From positions 571,184-635,183 of the forward strand of contig NZ_JADYWF010000002.1 of NCBI RefSeq assembly GCF_015864945.1: a stretch of 64,000 nucleotides of DNA, in the 5' to 3' direction. This document shows positions 33,807 through 42,957 of the stretch, piece after piece. The number at the start of each line of letters is the position of its first letter. Position 1 is the first letter of the stretch. A program made the position numbers and the translations under genes. The notes below the pieces were generated by a model. The model was not told the origin of the DNA. It did not search any database and worked only from the letters and a program-made list of their open reading frames with translations. This DNA is from Salinibacterium sp. NG253. Lineage in GTDB: Bacteria; Actinomycetota; Actinomycetes; Actinomycetales; Microbacteriaceae.

Positions 33807-34649
33807 CTAGGGCTGGTCGTCGCTCTCGAGCTCAACCCATCCTTGGCGTTTGCGTCGCTGTGGCAGTTGCGGCAACTTGGGTAGCGTCGGTAGCTTCTTG
33901 CGTTCGCCGCGCACCTTCGGCGTCTTGGCTGCTTTAGGGAGCGCAATAACGGGCTCAAGCCACGACGGCAGTGTCGCCGGTGCCGGTCCAAAGCCTTGGC
34001 GTGCTGAGCGAATAATCTGGCGGCCCAGAATGTTGTTTCCGCCACCGCCGATCACCGCTCCAATGCCGAAGGGCATGAGGCGACCCACGATGTTGGTTCC
34101 TTGGGCGGCTGCATACCGTTTGAGGAAGGTGTGCTTGATCCGGTCCGCTATCGGACCCATGAGCGTGGTCGGCAGGCCTTTGGCAAGGGTTTCGCCCCAA
34201 TAGGCCGAGCGTGCAACGCCGGTGCCGCTGGCTTGAGCTGCCAGTTGTTTCACGAGGTCGCTGCCGGCGGTGCCGAGCACCATTGTCATGACGAGCGCGC
34301 GTGCGCGGTCGGGGTCATCGACGACGATGCCGTGCACTTCGGTGACCGATTGAGCAAAGAGCGCGCTGGCCTCAAGGAACCCGGCGGTCTCAACACTCGA
34401 GAGCGCGAGCGAGGTTCCGGTGCCGACGGCGGGGATGGCGGCACTCGCCCCGACGAGGGCGCCACCGGTGGTGACGGCGGCTAGGTAGCGGCGCTCCAGA
34501 ACGGCAATAATCTCATCCGGAGTCGCGTGTGGTTTGCTGCGACGGATGCTGCGGATGTGGGCCAATACGACGGGACGCTGCACGGTGAGCACCCGATCGA
34601 TTCCGCGCACCACCATGGGGTGTGATGTGCTCACTTCGCTCTTAGCCAT
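33807..34649 (-). CDS. Conserved membrane-associated protein of unknown function
   Basis: A 280-residue protein I do not recognise as a known family. The first 60 residues are basic and helical. A hydrophobic stretch follows (VGASAAIPAVGTGTSLAL), and another lies at IVGRLMPFGIGAVIGGGGNNILGR, rich in Gly. The last 70 residues are Lys/Arg/Pro-rich (APATLPSWLEPVIALPK then PTLPKLPQLPQRRKRQGW). It could sit at the membrane with a cytoplasmic tail. I start at the ATG at 34649; the frame stays open upstream. It is convergent with the TagB/TagF-like gene and 87 bases upstream of the exporter ATPase on the same strand, so a role near polymer export is possible. Confidence 0.6.
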   Translation of the reverse strand: MAKSEVSTSHPMVVRGIDRVLTVQRPVVLAHIRSIRRSKPHATPDEIIAVLERRYLAAVTTGGALVGASAAIPAVGTGTSLALSSVETAGFLEASALFAQSVTEVHGIVVDDPDRARALVMTMVLGTAGSDLVKQLAAQASGTGVARSAYWGETLAKGLPTTLMGPIADRIKHTFLKRYAAAQGTNIVGRLMPFGIGAVIGGGGNNILGRQIIRSARQGFGPAPATLPSWLEPVIALPKAAKTPKVRGERKKLPTLPKLPQLPQRRKRQGWVELESDDQP

Positions 34650-34736
34650 ACTTTTAACCGTACCTGAGGACTCTGACGGCACCCCGGGAGTTGGGCAGCC
34701 GTTGAGTAACCGTGACGTTGACACCTGGTTGGCTAG

Positions 34737-35477
34737 TTAGGAGCCGTAGTCCTCGTTGTAGCGCGCGAGCACATCGTCGATGGGGCCGTCGAGCACGAGC
34801 TCACCTTTGTCGAGGTAGAGGCCTCGCGTGCAAAAGTGGCGAAGGTCACGCTCGTTGTGGGAGACGAAGAAGAGCGTGCGGCCACCCTTCAAGAGTTCCT
34901 CGATGCGGCGGTAACACTTCTCGCGGAAGGCCTTGTCGCCAACGGCGAGAACTTCGTCCACCAAAATGATGGGTTCCTCGAGGCGTGAGATAACGGCGAA
35001 GGCAATGCGCACGCGCATCCCGCTCGAAAGATGCTTGTAGGGAGTATCGACAAAACGTTCGATTTCGGCGAACTCGATGATCTCATCGAAGCGTTCGTTG
35101 ATCTCGCGCTTGGTCATGCCGTGCAGGCCCGCCGTGAGGTACACGTTGTCGCGAACGCTCAAGTCGTCCACGAATCCACCCGTGATCTCGATGAGCGGGG
35201 CGACGCCTTCTCCAACTTGCACGGTGCCTTCGTCAGCCAGCATTACTTCGGCCACGAGCTTGAGCAGCGTGGACTTGCCTTGACCGTTGCGGCCAACAAC
35301 ACCGATGGCTTCACCGGCGGTGACGTCGAAACTGACGTTACGAAGAGCCCAAAACTCGTTGGCGCGGGCACGACGCTTGCGCCCAGCAAAGAGGTCTTTA
35401 AAGCTGCGGCGTGAGCGCCGGTTGAGACGAAAGCGGATGCCGGCGTCGTCAACCCGAATTACGTGGTTGTCGCTCAT
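34737..35477 (-). CDS. ABC exporter ATPase, TagH/Wzt type
   Basis: A 246-residue ATPase. Walker A is VVGRNGQGKST, where Gln replaces the more usual Ala; the signature is LSSGMRVRIAF and Walker B is PIILVDEVLAVGD. An N-terminal KDLFAGRKRRARANEFWALRNVSFDV region is characteristic of TagH and Wzt. Unlike Wzt there is no C-terminal carbohydrate-binding domain. It overlaps its permease by a single base. Together they export a lipid-linked polymer such as a teichoic acid or polysaccharide. Confidence 0.88.
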   Translation of the reverse strand: MSDNHVIRVDDAGIRFRLNRRSRRSFKDLFAGRKRRARANEFWALRNVSFDVTAGEAIGVVGRNGQGKSTLLKLVAEVMLADEGTVQVGEGVAPLIEITGGFVDDLSVRDNVYLTAGLHGMTKREINERFDEIIEFAEIERFVDTPYKHLSSGMRVRIAFAVISRLEEPIILVDEVLAVGDKAFREKCYRRIEELLKGGRTLFFVSHNERDLRHFCTRGLYLDKGELVLDGPIDDVLARYNEDYGS

Positions 35478-36316
35478 TAGATCTCCTTCAGCACGGCACG
35501 CTCGGTGCGCGTGAAGACAAGGATTCCGACCGCAACAAGGATCAGGCTCATGAGCGCTCCAATGATGACGGCGTACCAGTCGAGTTGCTCAGGGAAGAAC
35601 GCTGCCCGATAGAGCGAAAAGATTCCCGCAAGCGGGTTGAAGGCGGCGAGGCCATCGAAGCCCAGCTTTTCCAAATCGGGGATGCCGTAAATGATGGGGG
35701 AGGCATAGAACAGAAAGCGCAGCGCGAGCTTGGTTGCTCGCTCAAGGTCGCGGAAGAACACCACCAGTGGCGCAACGATCAGGCCAACGCCGATCGTGAG
35801 CACCGCCTGAAGCAGCACGCCAAGCGCGAAGTACACGGCTTCCCAGTGCAGCACTGCGCCGGTCGCGATAGCGAAGAATGCGAGCACTGGAAGGCTCGCG
35901 ATGAACTCAATCCCCTTGGAGAGCACGAGCCGGGCAACCCAGATGGTGCGAGGGATTTTGGTGGATCGGATGAGTTTTGCCTCACGCAGGTACGCACGCG
36001 TGGCATCCGAGACGGCGCCGTTGAACCACATCCAGGGCAAGAGCGCACAGAGGAGGAACACGATGTAGGGCTGCTCGCCCACAGCCTTGTCAAAGACTTG
36101 GGTGAAAACGAACCAGTAAATGCCTGCCATGACCAGAGGGTCGAGAACGGACCACACATAGCCGAGGGCTGAGGTGGAATACCGCACGCGAAGGTCGCGC
36201 ATTGTGAGCAACCAGAGAGTACGGCGGTATCGGGTGAGAGGAGACCATGTAGGTCGCTCCAGTGCTGTGTTCGCCACGCCCCAATAGTAAACGGGCAAAT
36301 CGACAATCAGCCGCAC
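35477..36316 (-). CDS. ABC-2 type polymer export permease, TagG/Wzm type
   Basis: A 279-residue integral membrane protein with six hydrophobic helices and the family region RDLRVRYSTSALGYVWSVLDPLVMAGIYWFVF near the N-terminus. Its partner ATPase follows directly. The annotated start is the GTG at 36316; another GTG at 36277 (VANTALERPTW) would give a protein 13 residues shorter, and neither has a clear ribosome site. Role: moving an undecaprenyl-linked polymer across the membrane. Confidence 0.85.
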   Translation of the reverse strand: MRLIVDLPVYYWGVANTALERPTWSPLTRYRRTLWLLTMRDLRVRYSTSALGYVWSVLDPLVMAGIYWFVFTQVFDKAVGEQPYIVFLLCALLPWMWFNGAVSDATRAYLREAKLIRSTKIPRTIWVARLVLSKGIEFIASLPVLAFFAIATGAVLHWEAVYFALGVLLQAVLTIGVGLIVAPLVVFFRDLERATKLALRFLFYASPIIYGIPDLEKLGFDGLAAFNPLAGIFSLYRAAFFPEQLDWYAVIIGALMSLILVAVGILVFTRTERAVLKEI

Positions 36317-36358
36317 TCATTCGCAGCAGTGTGAGCGATTCTTCACTTTAAGCAGCAA

Positions 36359-36389
36359 TGCCCGCCTCTCACTGAGTGCGAAGCGGGCA
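36359..36389 (-). terminator. Stem-loop after the nucleotidyltransferase gene
   Basis: TGCCCGC (36359-36365) pairs with GCGGGCA (36383-36389). It lies 33 bases after the stop of the minus-strand nucleotidyltransferase. The loop contains CACTGAGTG. Confidence 0.5.
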
Positions 36390-36422
36390 AATCTGTGAGG
36401 CTCAATCGAGCCATCTGTCTAG

Positions 36423-37115
36423 TTAGACGAAGAGGTTGGCACGCTCGAGGTCTTCAGCGAAGTCCACCTCGATGGCGTACAGGTCAGAAATGTCGACGGG
36501 TTCGATGAGCAAGCGATCTTCTTCGATAGCGAGCTCAATGCCGCGCTCGAAGTAGTCCTGGTCGCCAACCTTCTTGAGGTGACGTACCAGCGTTGCTTTG
36601 GCGTCGCGCGAAATGTAGTTGATGCCAACGGCCTCGCCCAGTCCGCCCTTGACGGTCTTGGAGAGTTCCTTGATGTAGCCCTCAGCGTCGGTCGTGTACT
36701 TGACTTCTTCGTCAGAGACCTTCGCGGTGTTGACGCTAACGAACGACTGGTCGCGAGCAACCATGGCGGCGGCACGCTCAAGAGCGGTCGGGTCGAAGAC
36801 AACGTCGCCGTTCATCCAGAGAACTCCACCAGGAGCGGATGCCTGCAGTGCACGCATGAGGCTCTTCGAGGTATTGGTCTGGTCGTACTGCTCGTTGTAG
36901 ACGAACGATGCCTCAGGGAATGCTTCGATGATGTGCTCAAGCTTGTAGCCAACAACGATCGTGACCTTGGCGTTGTTGCCGAAAGCGTGACGGATGTTGT
37001 CGAACTGCTGCTGCATGATGGTGCGGCCATCGCTGAGCTCAGTAAGAGGCTTCGGCAACGAGCGGCCCAAACGGCTGCCCATTCCGGCAGCTAAAATTAC
37101 GACCTGTGTAGTCAT
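36423..37115 (-). CDS. Sugar- or choline-phosphate nucleotidyltransferase (LicC-like)
   Basis: A 230-residue GT-A nucleotidyltransferase. The nucleotide loop is VVILAAGMGSRLGRSLPKPLTEL and the metal site LWMNGDVVFDP. YNEQYDQTNTSKSLMRAL recalls the choline-phosphate cytidylyltransferases of the LicC group. I start at the ATG at 37115, which has GAGGAG six bases upstream. It lies 106 bases upstream of the exporter permease on the same strand. A CDP-activated head group would suit the CDP-alcohol phosphotransferase at 28630-29448. Alternative: a sugar-1-phosphate uridylyl- or guanylyltransferase. Confidence 0.8.
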   Translation of the reverse strand: MTTQVVILAAGMGSRLGRSLPKPLTELSDGRTIMQQQFDNIRHAFGNNAKVTIVVGYKLEHIIEAFPEASFVYNEQYDQTNTSKSLMRALQASAPGGVLWMNGDVVFDPTALERAAAMVARDQSFVSVNTAKVSDEEVKYTTDAEGYIKELSKTVKGGLGEAVGINYISRDAKATLVRHLKKVGDQDYFERGIELAIEEDRLLIEPVDISDLYAIEVDFAEDLERANLFV

Positions 37116-37316
37116 GGTGGTCTCCTCAGTAGTTCTGGGGCCCGGGTTCAAGGTTCATGATTTACCTACTGTTAACCCGAGATTGGAAAAAACGACACAC
37201 CCTTGTGCGATAGTCAGGCTAACTGTGTCGGCCGAGAACTCCATAGATTTTGGAGGGTTGTTGCCTATTTGTGATGCAGGCTCATTCTCTGCGCATCTGA
37301 TTGGTAGGTTTGGACA

Positions 37317-39683
37317 GTGGAAAACGCCCAAACACCCGACGAGGGCACGAAGTCTGTTGAAACGCCGGTAACGAAGCCCGCGAGCAGCACCCGGAAGCCG
37401 GCAACGGCCCGTGGTTCTCAAGCAAAATCGTCTACCGCCAAGCCAACAACTCCTGCTACTCGTAAACCTGCCGCCAAGAAGCCCGCTGCTCGCAAGACGC
37501 CTGCCCGCACTACAAGTGCTGCCACAAACGTTGATGCGTCTACCGGTGAGTCGCCGATCGCACCGAAACCGTCGCCGACGACGGTGAAGAGTGCCGCAGG
37601 CAAGTCGACTTCCGATAAGCCGACGCCGGCCGCACCGAAACGTGCTGCTGCGAAGCCGAGTGCCGCGAAGTCGACCGCTGCGAAGACCAGTGCGTCGAAG
37701 ACTGGTGCGTCGAAGACTGGTGCTGCGAAGTCGAGTGCCGCTAAGGCTCCCGCGACGAAGAGCCAAGCGACTCGAAGCTCGACGGCGCCGAAGCCGACCG
37801 CGCCAAAACCAACCGCACCCAAGCCAACCGCGCCGATGCCCGCTGCGTCGGAGACGATTGCGCCCGAGACGACTGCGCCCGACTCGGATGCTGTCGAAGT
37901 GGTCAACGTCGAGGCGCTCGTTGACGACCTTGTGATCGCCGAGACCGTCGAAGCCACGCCCGAGGCGGAAAAAGCTGTCGATGCTGTGTCGACCGATGAA
38001 TCCGATGCTGCTGAGGATGCAGTCGCTGGTATTGGCGCTGCTGAGGCTGTTGCGGACGCCGCTAACGACGGCGACGCCGCTGCCGCTGCCGACGCCGACG
38101 CCGCTGCCGCTGCCGCTGTTGACGCTGAGGCGGATGCGGATTCTGTAATCGATGCTGATGCTGATGCGGACGCCGAACCCTCCGCGGAAGTTCCCGCAGA
38201 GAAGCCGGATGCCGTACTTGCCGGGCTCGCACGCCTGCGTGCCCTTGCCTCGCAGTTCGCTGCACCTGCCGCAGAAGCCGCAGAAAAAAAGGCTCTGGCA
38301 GAGAAGGCTGCTGCCGAAAAGGCGGCGGCTGAGAAAGCCGAAGAAGACGAACGCGAAGCGGAACGTGCAGAGGTTGAACGTGCAGAGGTTGAGCGCGCTG
38401 AGTCTGAGCGCCTAGAAGCCGAGCGCGCGGAAGCCGAAAAGGCGGACGCCGAAAACGCGGAAGCCGAGAAGGCTGAAGCGGGGCGTCTGGAAGCGGAGCA
38501 GATCGCTGCTGACACGGCGGAAGTCGAGGAAGCCGAAGCGGTCACGACCGCGCTTGACGAGGCTGACGCTGCGGCGAGCGACGCTGAGACGGACGACGCT
38601 GAGGACGCTGAAGTAGGCACGTCCGTTGAGGCTGATGTCGAGCCTGAGGCCGAAATCACGGACGCGGATCGCGCTGACGCTGAGCAAGCTGACGCTGACA
38701 CCGATGAGACGGCAACCACGAGCGCCACGGGCGACAACGCAGAACCCGAGTCCGAAACCGCGGTGGCGGCACCGATGGCTCCCGCGCCGGAACGCGCGGC
38801 AGCCGCCGAGGCGGAACCCACCGACGAAAGCACAACAGAGTCTGAGCTAGAACCTGTGGCTGCGAGCGACGCCCTGGTTGCGGTCGACGCCACTGTGGGT
38901 CACGGGCTCGAAGCGACATCCACGGACGTCGTTTTGGAAGTCAGCGGGCTATCGAAAGGCTTCGGCGACACCGTTGCTGTTGATGACATTCGCTTGAGCG
39001 TGCGCGCGGGAGTGTTCTACGGAATTGTTGGCCCCAACGGCGCCGGTAAAACCACAACGCTCTCCATGATCACTGGACTGCTGCGCCCCGACTCGGGAAG
39101 CGCCACCGTCAACGGAGTCGACGTCTGGGCATCACCAGAAGTCGCCAAACGCTCCATCGGTGTGCTGCCCGACCGCCTGCGCATCTTCGACCGCCTCACG
39201 GGTTCGCAACTGCTCTACTACTCGGGAGTGCTGCGCGGACTCGACGCCACCGAAGTGCGCAAGCGCTCCGCTGACCTCGCCACCGCCTTCGGCCTTGACG
39301 ACGTCATGGGTCGCCTTGTAAGCGACTACTCGTCCGGGATGCTCAAGAAGGTCGCGCTCGCGGCAGCAATGATTCACTCGCCGCGCCTGCTCGTGCTCGA
39401 CGAACCCTTCGAATCGGTTGACCCCGTTTCGGCGGCAACGGTCACCCGCATCCTCAAGCAGTACGTTGATGCCGGCGGCACCGTACTACTCTCCAGCCAC
39501 CGCATGGAACTCGTTCAACGCGTCTGCAGCCATGTGGCCGTCATCGTCGAAGGACGACTGCTCGCCGACGGCACCATCGACGAAGTGCGCAATGGAATGT
39601 CGCTCGAAGACCGCTTCGTGCAGTTGACCGGCAAGAATTCCAGTGGGGGAGGGCTCGAGTGGTTGAGCAGTTTCTCCGACTGA
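37317..39683 (+). CDS. ABC ATPase with a very long low-complexity N-terminal extension
   Basis: A 788-residue protein. Only residues 539-788 form the ABC ATPase: Walker A GPNGAGKTT, signature SDYSSGMLKK, Walker B LLVLDEPFESVDP. The first 538 residues have no fold I know. Residues 1-175 are Lys/Ala/Pro/Ser/Thr-rich and basic, like histone H1 tails (PAAKKPAARKTPA). About 175-310 is acidic Ala/Asp/Val-rich. About 310-520 is Glu/Ala/Arg heptad-like, probably coiled coil. The start is GTG with a GGTAGG-like site. No stop breaks the frame, so the extension is probably translated. It forms a pair with the following permease, overlapping by 25 bases. Substrate unknown. Confidence 0.78.
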   Translation: MENAQTPDEGTKSVETPVTKPASSTRKPATARGSQAKSSTAKPTTPATRKPAAKKPAARKTPARTTSAATNVDASTGESPIAPKPSPTTVKSAAGKSTSDKPTPAAPKRAAAKPSAAKSTAAKTSASKTGASKTGAAKSSAAKAPATKSQATRSSTAPKPTAPKPTAPKPTAPMPAASETIAPETTAPDSDAVEVVNVEALVDDLVIAETVEATPEAEKAVDAVSTDESDAAEDAVAGIGAAEAVADAANDGDAAAAADADAAAAAAVDAEADADSVIDADADADAEPSAEVPAEKPDAVLAGLARLRALASQFAAPAAEAAEKKALAEKAAAEKAAAEKAEEDEREAERAEVERAEVERAESERLEAERAEAEKADAENAEAEKAEAGRLEAEQIAADTAEVEEAEAVTTALDEADAAASDAETDDAEDAEVGTSVEADVEPEAEITDADRADAEQADADTDETATTSATGDNAEPESETAVAAPMAPAPERAAAAEAEPTDESTTESELEPVAASDALVAVDATVGHGLEATSTDVVLEVSGLSKGFGDTVAVDDIRLSVRAGVFYGIVGPNGAGKTTTLSMITGLLRPDSGSATVNGVDVWASPEVAKRSIGVLPDRLRIFDRLTGSQLLYYSGVLRGLDATEVRKRSADLATAFGLDDVMGRLVSDYSSGMLKKVALAAAMIHSPRLLVLDEPFESVDPVSAATVTRILKQYVDAGGTVLLSSHRMELVQRVCSHVAVIVEGRLLADGTIDEVRNGMSLEDRFVQLTGKNSSGGGLEWLSSFSD
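37786..37830 (+). repeat. 15-bp tandem repeats in the ABC ATPase extension
   Basis: Three consecutive 15-base units, of the type GCGCCGAAGCCGACC, encode APKPT-like repeats. A second array begins at 37681 with KTGAS-type units, and a perfect duplication of 15 bases occurs at 38359-38388 (GAACGTGCAGAGGTT). These show how the extension grew by slippage. Confidence 0.75.
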
Positions 39684-41230
39684 GACTAACCATCTTGGCG
39701 AACGCGTTTCGCCGAGGACCGCTCGTAGCATCCGCCATGGGGTTGGTGCTGATCTACAGCGCCGTCCTGTTCGTGATGGCCATCCTCGCCGTTGCCGACC
39801 TGCGCAACACCACCCCCGAAGTTGCGGGCGCCACACTCGTCGTGTTCGGCTCCGCAGCGCTGCTCGGCTTTCTCGTGATGCCCCTCGGGTGGAATGCGGA
39901 TGACGCACTCGACCCGCGCAGATTCTCCTACCTGCCCGTCACCCGCATCCGCCTCGCGCTGCTCCTGTTGCTCGCCGGTGCCGCAAGCATCCCCACGGTG
40001 ATGCTTGCGGGGCTCGCCGTCGCTCAAGTAATCGCGTGGTCGGCGCATCCAGCATCCGCCCTTATCGCTGTGCTCTCCGGACTCATCGTTCTCGTCACGG
40101 CCATCGTCGGAGCCCGCCTAGCCAGCCTTATCGCGGCCCGCTACTTGAGCACCAGACGCTTGCGCGAAGGGTTCGGCATCGTCGCGATCGCGCTCGTGGT
40201 TGCCTCGCTTCCGATTGCTGTCATGCTCGCTCTCGCCGACTACCAATCCCAAGTCCTGCCGGCCATCCGCCGCGTTGCCGCAGTAATGGAATGGACACCC
40301 CTCGGTGTTGCCTTCAGCGCGCCGGCTTCCGCAGCAGCGGGAGACAGCAGCGATGTTCTGGGCAAGCTTGCCATTGCGGTCGGCTTTTTGATCGTTCTCG
40401 CTGCCTGCTGGTACTTCCTGCTGGGCTACGTTCTCTCTCGCCCCGAACGCAGCGCCGTCGAAACGTATCGCTCGGGCCTCGGCTGGTTCCGCCTCATGCC
40501 GTCAACGCCACTGGGCGCCATCGCGGCACGAAGCCTCAGCTACTGGGCTCGGGACGCACGATACTTCGTTGCACTCGCCGCCATCCCCATCATTCCCATC
40601 GGCATGGTTGCCGCTCTTCTCGTCGGCGGCATCGGAGCCGACGTGATCGCGTGGATTCCCGTGCCCGTCATGTGCCTCTTTCTCGGCTGGAGTGCCCACA
40701 ACGACGTCGCTCACGACAACACCGCACTCTGGACCCACGTCTCGGCCCACACGCGTGGTTCCGACGACCGCTGGGGGCGCATCGTTCCCAACCTGCTCGT
40801 GGGCATCCCGCTCGCCGTCGTCGGCAGCATCCTCACGGTACTTATCGTGGGCAATGGTGAAGCGCTACCCGGCCTTATCGGGCTCAGCCTGTGCCTACTC
40901 TTTGCGGGTCTCGGCGTTTCCAGCGTCAGCTCAGCCGCCTTCCCCTACGCGGCACCGCTGCCAGGGCACGGTGCGTTCATCCAACCTCAAGCGCTCGTCT
41001 CGAACGCTGCCACGGTGCAATCGTTCACGTTCGCATTCACGGTGCTATTCGGCCTCCCAGTCTTGGGAGTCGTCTTCTTCAACCCCTTCACCGATCTGCA
41101 ACCACAGTGGGCAGCCTTCATCGTCGGCTTGGCCGTCGGTCTTGTCGTGCTCGTCATCGGCGTCTACTGGGGCGGACGAATCATGGTGCGCCGCGGCCCC
41201 GAACTGCTCGCACTCTCCTCACAGAACTGA
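39659..41230 (+). CDS. ABC transporter permease, large (about 12 helices)
   Basis: A 523-residue hydrophobic protein with about 12 predicted helices, opening with LRLRLTILANAFRRGP and a first helix. The GTG start at 39659 has GGGGAGGG five bases upstream and overlaps the ATPase gene by 25 bases, so the two products should form a complex. It has no recognised substrate domain. Actinobacterial ABC pairs of this kind with a two-fold-long permease are usually annotated as transporters of unknown substrate. The pairing is certain; the function is not. Confidence 0.8.
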   Translation: MVEQFLRLRLTILANAFRRGPLVASAMGLVLIYSAVLFVMAILAVADLRNTTPEVAGATLVVFGSAALLGFLVMPLGWNADDALDPRRFSYLPVTRIRLALLLLLAGAASIPTVMLAGLAVAQVIAWSAHPASALIAVLSGLIVLVTAIVGARLASLIAARYLSTRRLREGFGIVAIALVVASLPIAVMLALADYQSQVLPAIRRVAAVMEWTPLGVAFSAPASAAAGDSSDVLGKLAIAVGFLIVLAACWYFLLGYVLSRPERSAVETYRSGLGWFRLMPSTPLGAIAARSLSYWARDARYFVALAAIPIIPIGMVAALLVGGIGADVIAWIPVPVMCLFLGWSAHNDVAHDNTALWTHVSAHTRGSDDRWGRIVPNLLVGIPLAVVGSILTVLIVGNGEALPGLIGLSLCLLFAGLGVSSVSSAAFPYAAPLPGHGAFIQPQALVSNAATVQSFTFAFTVLFGLPVLGVVFFNPFTDLQPQWAAFIVGLAVGLVVLVIGVYWGGRIMVRRGPELLALSSQN

Positions 41231-41301
41231 CCCAGCACATCCCAAGCCACCTTTGCGGAAGCAAAGACACCGGCTTGCAGCGACGGAAGTAGAATCGACT
41301 C

Positions 41302-41562
41302 ATGGCTGACACCGATATCACTGGCGGCGGAACCGACACTCTCGACCGCGAACTCGAAGAACTGCTCAACCAAGAGCAGGTTGAAGAGGGCGACCACGAG
41401 CGCTTCTCTCACTACGCACCCAAAAACAAGATCATGGAATCGGCGCTCTCGGGCAAACCGATTCGTGCGCTGTGTGGAAAGCTCTGGACTCCGGGTCGCG
41501 ACCCCGAAAAGTTCCCCATCTGCCCGACCTGCAAAGAGGTCTACGAAAAGATGAAGGGCTAA
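41302..41562 (+). CDS. DUF3039 protein, small zinc-finger-like
   Basis: An 86-residue actinobacterial protein of unknown function. The N-terminal half is acidic and helical (ELEELLNQEQVEEGD). The C-terminal half has RALCGKLWTPGRDPEKFPICPTCKEVY, with one Cys then CPTC, a likely zinc site. It is widely conserved in actinobacteria. It lies 71 bases downstream of the permease and may have its own promoter. Possibly nucleic-acid or protein binding; no direct evidence. Confidence 0.85.
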   Translation: MADTDITGGGTDTLDRELEELLNQEQVEEGDHERFSHYAPKNKIMESALSGKPIRALCGKLWTPGRDPEKFPICPTCKEVYEKMKG

Positions 41563-41592
41563 CGCTCCCGCTTTTTCGCTCGGCACACAGCT

Positions 41593-42885
41593 CTAGCGGT
41601 AAATCGTGGGAACTACAGGTTCGCCGCGCGACAACCGGAACGCGGTCTGCGGCAACTCCGCCGTCGCCGTTTCGCAGTGATCGCGCGCGGCAAGCGTGCC
41701 ACCATCGCCGATCCATTGCTGATCGGCTGTGCCGCCCGTCATGAGTGCAACGTTGAGATCTCGGCCCTCAACATCCGGTCGGCCCTCAGACTCTTGATAA
41801 ATCAGTTCCATGGATGCGACGCCATTGTCGAGCGCGCGCACCGCCGCCTTGTGACCGCCAATGGTGGCTTTCGCCGCCGACTTCTTGGCGACAGAAATCC
41901 ACTCGCCCGCATCGTTCTGATGGGCTACCAACTTGTAGACCATGCCTGCGGCCGGGAAGCCGGACCCGGTGACCACGGAGGTGCCAACTCCGAATGAATC
42001 GACCGGGGCAGCACGCAGCGCAGCAATCGCGTGCTCGTCGAGGTCGTTGGTGACAGTGATGCGGGTTTTCGTTGCCCCGAGTGAGTCCAATTGGGCTCGA
42101 ACGGCCGCGACCTGAATCGCAAGATCACCAGAGTCGATGCGCACAGCGCCCAACCCGGTGCCGGCGACCTTCACAGCAAGCTCGACCGCATTCTCGACAT
42201 CGTAGGTGTCAACCAGCAGCGTGGTCGAGGGGCCAAGCGCGTCAACCTGTGCCTGGAAAGCTTCTTCTTCAGAATCGTGCAGCAGCGTAAACGAGTGCGC
42301 TGCGGTTCCCATCGTGGGCACGCCCCAACTGCGCCCTGCCTCAAGGTTGCTCGTTGCGCTGAAGCCGGCGATGTAGGCGGCGCGAGCGGATGCCACGGCA
42401 GAGCGTTCTCCGGTGCGGCGTGATCCCATCTCTGCAATGGGTCGCCCGTCGGCAGCAGACACCATGCGCGCAGCAGCGGACGCGACAGCGGAGTCGTAAT
42501 TCAGCACGCTCAGCGCGAGTGTCTCCAGCAGCACAGCTTCGGCGAAGGAGCCCTCAACGGTGAGCACGGGGGAGCCGGGGAAGTACGCGTCACCCTCGCG
42601 GTACCCACTGATATCGCCAGTGAAGCGATAGTTGGCGAGCCAGTCGATGGTCGTGGGGCTCACGATGGCATTGCGCGAGAGGAACCCGAGCTCGTCGTCG
42701 CCAAAGCGGAATTCTTCGATGAGTTCGAGCAGGCGTCCGGTTCCCGCAACAACGCCGTAGCGGCGGCTGTCGGGAAGGCGGCGGGCAAACACTTCGAACA
42801 CACACTGGCGTTCGTGGCGGCCACTGCCGATAGCGGCGTCGAGCATGGTCAGCTCGTATTGGTCTGTTAGCAGAGCGGTACTCAC
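41593..42885 (-). CDS. pncB: Nicotinate phosphoribosyltransferase
   Basis: A 430-residue NAPRTase that makes nicotinate mononucleotide from nicotinate and phosphoribosyl pyrophosphate in the NAD salvage pathway. Family blocks: [13 protein letters not shown] at the start, [61 protein letters not shown] and [24 protein letters not shown] is the phosphate-binding turn. The start is GTG at 42885. It is divergent from murI with 72 bases between the starts. Confidence 0.92.
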   Translation of the reverse strand: MSTALLTDQYELTMLDAAIGSGRHERQCVFEVFARRLPDSRRYGVVAGTGRLLELIEEFRFGDDELGFLSRNAIVSPTTIDWLANYRFTGDISGYREGDAYFPGSPVLTVEGSFAEAVLLETLALSVLNYDSAVASAAARMVSAADGRPIAEMGSRRTGERSAVASARAAYIAGFSATSNLEAGRSWGVPTMGTAAHSFTLLHDSEEEAFQAQVDALGPSTTLLVDTYDVENAVELAVKVAGTGLGAVRIDSGDLAIQVAAVRAQLDSLGATKTRITVTNDLDEHAIAALRAAPVDSFGVGTSVVTGSGFPAAGMVYKLVAHQNDAGEWISVAKKSAAKATIGGHKAAVRALDNGVASMELIYQESEGRPDVEGRDLNVALMTGGTADQQWIGDGGTLAARDHCETATAELPQTAFRLSRGEPVVPTIYR

Positions 42886-42957
42886 CCGACCAGCGTACGC
42901 GACAGACCATCACCGTTGTCGGGGAGGGTTCGGGCATCCACCACTACGATTGAAGAC

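Noticed and set aside
37681..38388. Short repeats that could be taken for a CRISPR array
   Set aside because: Units are 15 bases in tandem, in frame with coding sequence and without spacers.
37418..38893. 491-codon open frame on the minus strand opposite the ABC extension
   Set aside because: It is a mirror of the GC-rich low-complexity coding sequence; the product is almost only Ala and Ser with no start signal or fold.
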